Shown in pieces: positions 4,180-6,442 of a DNA stretch of 6,442 nucleotides. The number at the start of each line of letters is the position of its first letter. The stretch's first letter is position 1. The stretch spans positions 1,497,205-1,503,646 of the forward strand of contig CP070766.1 in NCBI GenBank assembly GCA_020345705.1, written 5' to 3'. The notes under the pieces are model-generated. The model did not search any database. It saw only the letters and a program-made list of their open reading frames with translations, and had not been told where the DNA came from. The position numbers were made by a program, and so were the translations under genes. The stretch comes from Candidatus Zixiibacteriota bacterium. Lineage in GTDB: Bacteria > Zixibacteria > MSB-5A5 > GN15 > PGXB01.

Positions 4180-6442
4180 ATGGATCAACATGGAACACAC
4201 ATGAAACGCAGCAGTCGATCCGGGCATCAGGTAGGTGCGCTGTTCATTGCCGTCCTGATTGGTGCTTTCATCGCTTTGCCGACCAGCCGCGTGTCGGCCC
4301 AGCCTGATGACAGCACCCGCTTCGAGGTCCGCCTGGTCTCGCGGACGCTGATTCCGCAACCCGGAATGGATCTGGTTTTCAAGGACACCTTGACGGCACA
4401 GATCCAGCGTGGCCAAACCCGGCACATCTACGTGCAGTTGAAAAGAAACCTGAGCAGGGGCGAGCGAGCCGAGCTCGAAAAGCAGGGTGTGAAGCTGTTG
4501 AGTTATATAGGTTCTTACACCTGGTACGCCACGCTTACGGGTAGGCGGGCGCTGGCTTTCACCGTAACCGATACCGTGAGGGCCGCGCCGATCCTGCAGA
4601 CGATGCGCTGGGTCGGCCGGATTGAACCGGCGGACCGCCTTGCTCCCGAACTGCTGCAAACCGGAGCTGAACGTTGGTACACAGCCGAAGGCAACCGAGA
4701 GAAATACTCAGTGTACTTCTTTAAGGACATCCCGATGGACAGCGCCCGCCAGATAGTCCATAGTCTGGGCGGCGAGATTGACGGTGAGGAGACACTTACT
4801 AAAGGATTTTTCATTAAGGTAAAGCCCGGCATTCGCGACCGATTAATGAGCAGAGACGAAGTAAAACTGATCGATCTTTATCCGCCACCTCCAATTGACT
4901 ATAACGACGGTGGTCGGGCTTGGTGCGGTACCGATATCGTTCACACTGCCGGTTACAATGGTGCCGGTGTGGTTCTTGGCCTGAGGGAGGCTACCGGCCA
5001 TCCGGAGAATACCCATCTTGATTTGACCGCCGCTCGTTGCCATCGGGAAGACGTTGGGGGAATTTCCAGACATGCTACGCATGTTTGCGGCACTATTATC
5101 GGAAGCGGCGCGGCTAATGCAGCCCGTATGGGCCACGCCCCCGGGATTAATGATATTCGCTGCTACATAGTCGATAATGTCGGCCCAGCTGACGAAATGG
5201 CTGTAGGCTACCATAACCATGGCATTACTGCAACGAACAACTCTTGGGGATATGCCGCTGGCTGGGTACGATATAACCCACCGGGTCCAGATCCGTTTGG
5301 CTGGTACTTTGAGCCCTATAGTCCTCAGGCAACATTTGGCGATTACCGGTGGTCGTGTCCCGCCTTTGACCAACTTGTTCGAGACTCAGGCTTAATCATT
5401 GTATTTGCGTCGGGTAATGAACGAAATGATCCAGATGACGGCAGTGAGACTGCTGCTCAACCTGGTGATTGGGATCAAATCGCGGGCGCGGGCGCCGGTA
5501 GTTGGGATGGTTACCATACCGTTGTTCCGGTTGTTACCGCAAAAAATGTGATAACGGTGGGTGCCATAAATGATGCCACCGACGCAATGTCGGTCTTCAG
5601 CAGTTGGGGACCGACGGATGACGGTCGTCTAAAGCCGGAAATTGCTGCGCCGGGCGTCGCGATATCGTCGTGTGATTCCAATGATGGTGATAACAATGGA
5701 TCCTTTGATGACTACTATCCCAGTGACGGCACCTCCATGGCCGCCCCAGCCGTAACCGGAATCGTGGCGCTTTTGATTCAGAGTTACCGTGAAGAGTACC
5801 TTGGTGCAACGGGACTGACGGAGACGCCCTATCCTTCCACGATCAAGGCTATTCTCTGCCAGTCGGCGGAGGACATGATTGACAATCCTGATGCTGCGGG
5901 ACCCGACCTCGACGGACCTGACTATGTCTATGGATATGGCGGAGTCAGGGCCGATGCGGCGCGCCAGTTGATCGTTGACAGGAAGTTTCGTGAGGGGATC
6001 ATTGCCACGGAAGACGACCGGGATGTATATGAAATTGTAGTCAATGCCGGCGATGAAGTCAGAATCACTCTTGCCTGGGATGACTATCCGGCCGGTGCCG
6101 CCAATCCCGACCCGACGATTATTAATGACATCGACCTGGTTCTGCAGGACCCTGCCGGCACTTACTATACGCCATGGAACCTGCATATAACGGCACATGA
6201 CCAGGTAGTCAACGCCGCCACCCGTAACACCCACGCCGTTGCCTCCACCGATCTGATTGCCGAGGTCGATCGGGATCGTTGGAACAACGTCGAGCAGGTA
6301 TTTGTCGATTCTGATCTTCTGGGAGGTGCACCAGTCCCCACCGGCACCTGGAACGTTATAGTGGAGCCGCATACTCTACCGGAATCCCCTCAGCGCTATT
6401 CGCTTGCCGGGAGTCACGTTATGGAAGGAGTGGTTGAGATCG
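4180..6442 (+). CDS. Secreted subtilisin-like (S8) serine peptidase, 3' end beyond the window
   Basis: 754 codons of an exported peptidase are visible, with no stop. Residues 1-40 are a signal peptide: basic MKRSSR start, hydrophobic core at about 18-33, likely cleavage after VSA (38-40). Two propeptide-like modules follow (about 81-158 and 176-238). The second ends in LIDLYPPPP, as expected just before a catalytic domain. The S8 domain covers about 249-585. Catalytic His298 lies in HATHVCG, oxyanion Asn413 in ASGN, and nucleophile Ser519 in GTSMAAP. The Asp position in GVVLGLREATG is Glu270. The HATHV and SSWGPTDDGRLKPE motifs place it near the HATHV-type subtilases common in Bacteroidetes. 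A C-terminal beta-sandwich begins near 595 and contains LAWDDYP (631-637) and NDIDL (649-653). All seven cysteines (249, 287, 303, 328, 393, 498, 560) lie in the catalytic region. GGAGG 4 bases before ATG 4180 supports this start; ATG 4201 is the alternative. Any sorting domain lies beyond the window. Confidence 0.93.
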   Translation, partial: MDQHGTHMKRSSRSGHQVGALFIAVLIGAFIALPTSRVSAQPDDSTRFEVRLVSRTLIPQPGMDLVFKDTLTAQIQRGQTRHIYVQLKRNLSRGERAELEKQGVKLLSYIGSYTWYATLTGRRALAFTVTDTVRAAPILQTMRWVGRIEPADRLAPELLQTGAERWYTAEGNREKYSVYFFKDIPMDSARQIVHSLGGEIDGEETLTKGFFIKVKPGIRDRLMSRDEVKLIDLYPPPPIDYNDGGRAWCGTDIVHTAGYNGAGVVLGLREATGHPENTHLDLTAARCHREDVGGISRHATHVCGTIIGSGAANAARMGHAPGINDIRCYIVDNVGPADEMAVGYHNHGITATNNSWGYAAGWVRYNPPGPDPFGWYFEPYSPQATFGDYRWSCPAFDQLVRDSGLIIVFASGNERNDPDDGSETAAQPGDWDQIAGAGAGSWDGYHTVVPVVTAKNVITVGAINDATDAMSVFSSWGPTDDGRLKPEIAAPGVAISSCDSNDGDNNGSFDDYYPSDGTSMAAPAVTGIVALLIQSYREEYLGATGLTETPYPSTIKAILCQSAEDMIDNPDAAGPDLDGPDYVYGYGGVRADAARQLIVDRKFREGIIATEDDRDVYEIVVNAGDEVRITLAWDDYPAGAANPDPTIINDIDLVLQDPAGTYYTPWNLHITAHDQVVNAATRNTHAVASTDLIAEVDRDRWNNVEQVFVDSDLLGGAPVPTGTWNVIVEPHTLPESPQRYSLAGSHVMEGVVEI

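Noticed and set aside
4072..4659. Minus-strand and plus-strand small frames around the subtilase start
   Set aside because: They overlap the signal peptide and prodomain coding sequence in other frames and show no protein-like features.
5629..6372. 247-codon minus-strand open frame near the right edge
   Set aside because: It is antisense to the catalytic and beta-sandwich parts of the subtilase; the Val/Ile/Gly/Arg-rich translation is typical of a codon shadow.
1..6442. Mobile elements, CRISPR arrays, tRNA or rRNA genes, toxin-antitoxin or defence genes
   Set aside because: No transposase, regularly spaced repeats, cloverleaf, or recognisable defence domain was found on either strand.

Overview
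The window reads as bacterial chromosome of moderate GC content with closely packed genes, sigma70-type promoters, Shine-Dalgarno sites and intrinsic terminators. I see no insertion sequence, phage gene, CRISPR array, tRNA or rRNA. A DivIVA-domain protein beside a YggS-type protein, together with a large secreted subtilase of the HATHV type (common in Bacteroidetes and related FCB-group bacteria), suggests a little-studied lineage near the FCB superphylum, Zixibacteria-like. That placement is inference from family resemblance only.

Left part, minus strand (1-1402): a promoter at 1402-1374 drives two ferritin-like genes. One encodes a half-size, single-hairpin protein of about 68 residues. The other encodes a 160-residue four-helix protein. 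The unit ends at a strong intrinsic terminator (590-562). Just beyond it begins a catabolic or cell-wall gene, alanine racemase (alr), which runs off the left edge.

Middle, plus strand (1463-3875): a second promoter, divergent from the first, drives a YggS/PLPHP-family pyridoxal phosphate homeostasis protein. A separate promoter probably lies in front of the DivIVA-domain gene, which overlaps the following class I purine nucleoside phosphorylase gene by 29 bases. An intrinsic terminator closes this unit. The pairing of yggS and divIVA recalls the ylmE...divIVA cell-division cluster of Gram-positive bacteria, here without the genes that normally sit between them.

Right part, plus strand (3876-6442): a 352-base gap holds a good promoter (3910-3938) and a long leader with competing inverted repeats. 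It leads into a secreted S8-family serine peptidase with a signal peptide, two propeptide-like modules, a catalytic domain and the beginning of a C-terminal beta-sandwich, cut by the right edge.

No wholly new multi-gene system is evident. The most interesting points are: (1) an operon encoding one-hairpin and two-hairpin versions of the same iron-site geometry (E-x29-E-x2-H), with a dyad between the -35 and -10 of its promoter; (2) a subtilase with Glu where the catalytic Asp should be and seven cysteines confined to its catalytic region; and (3) a purine nucleoside phosphorylase with Asp and Leu at two specificity positions.
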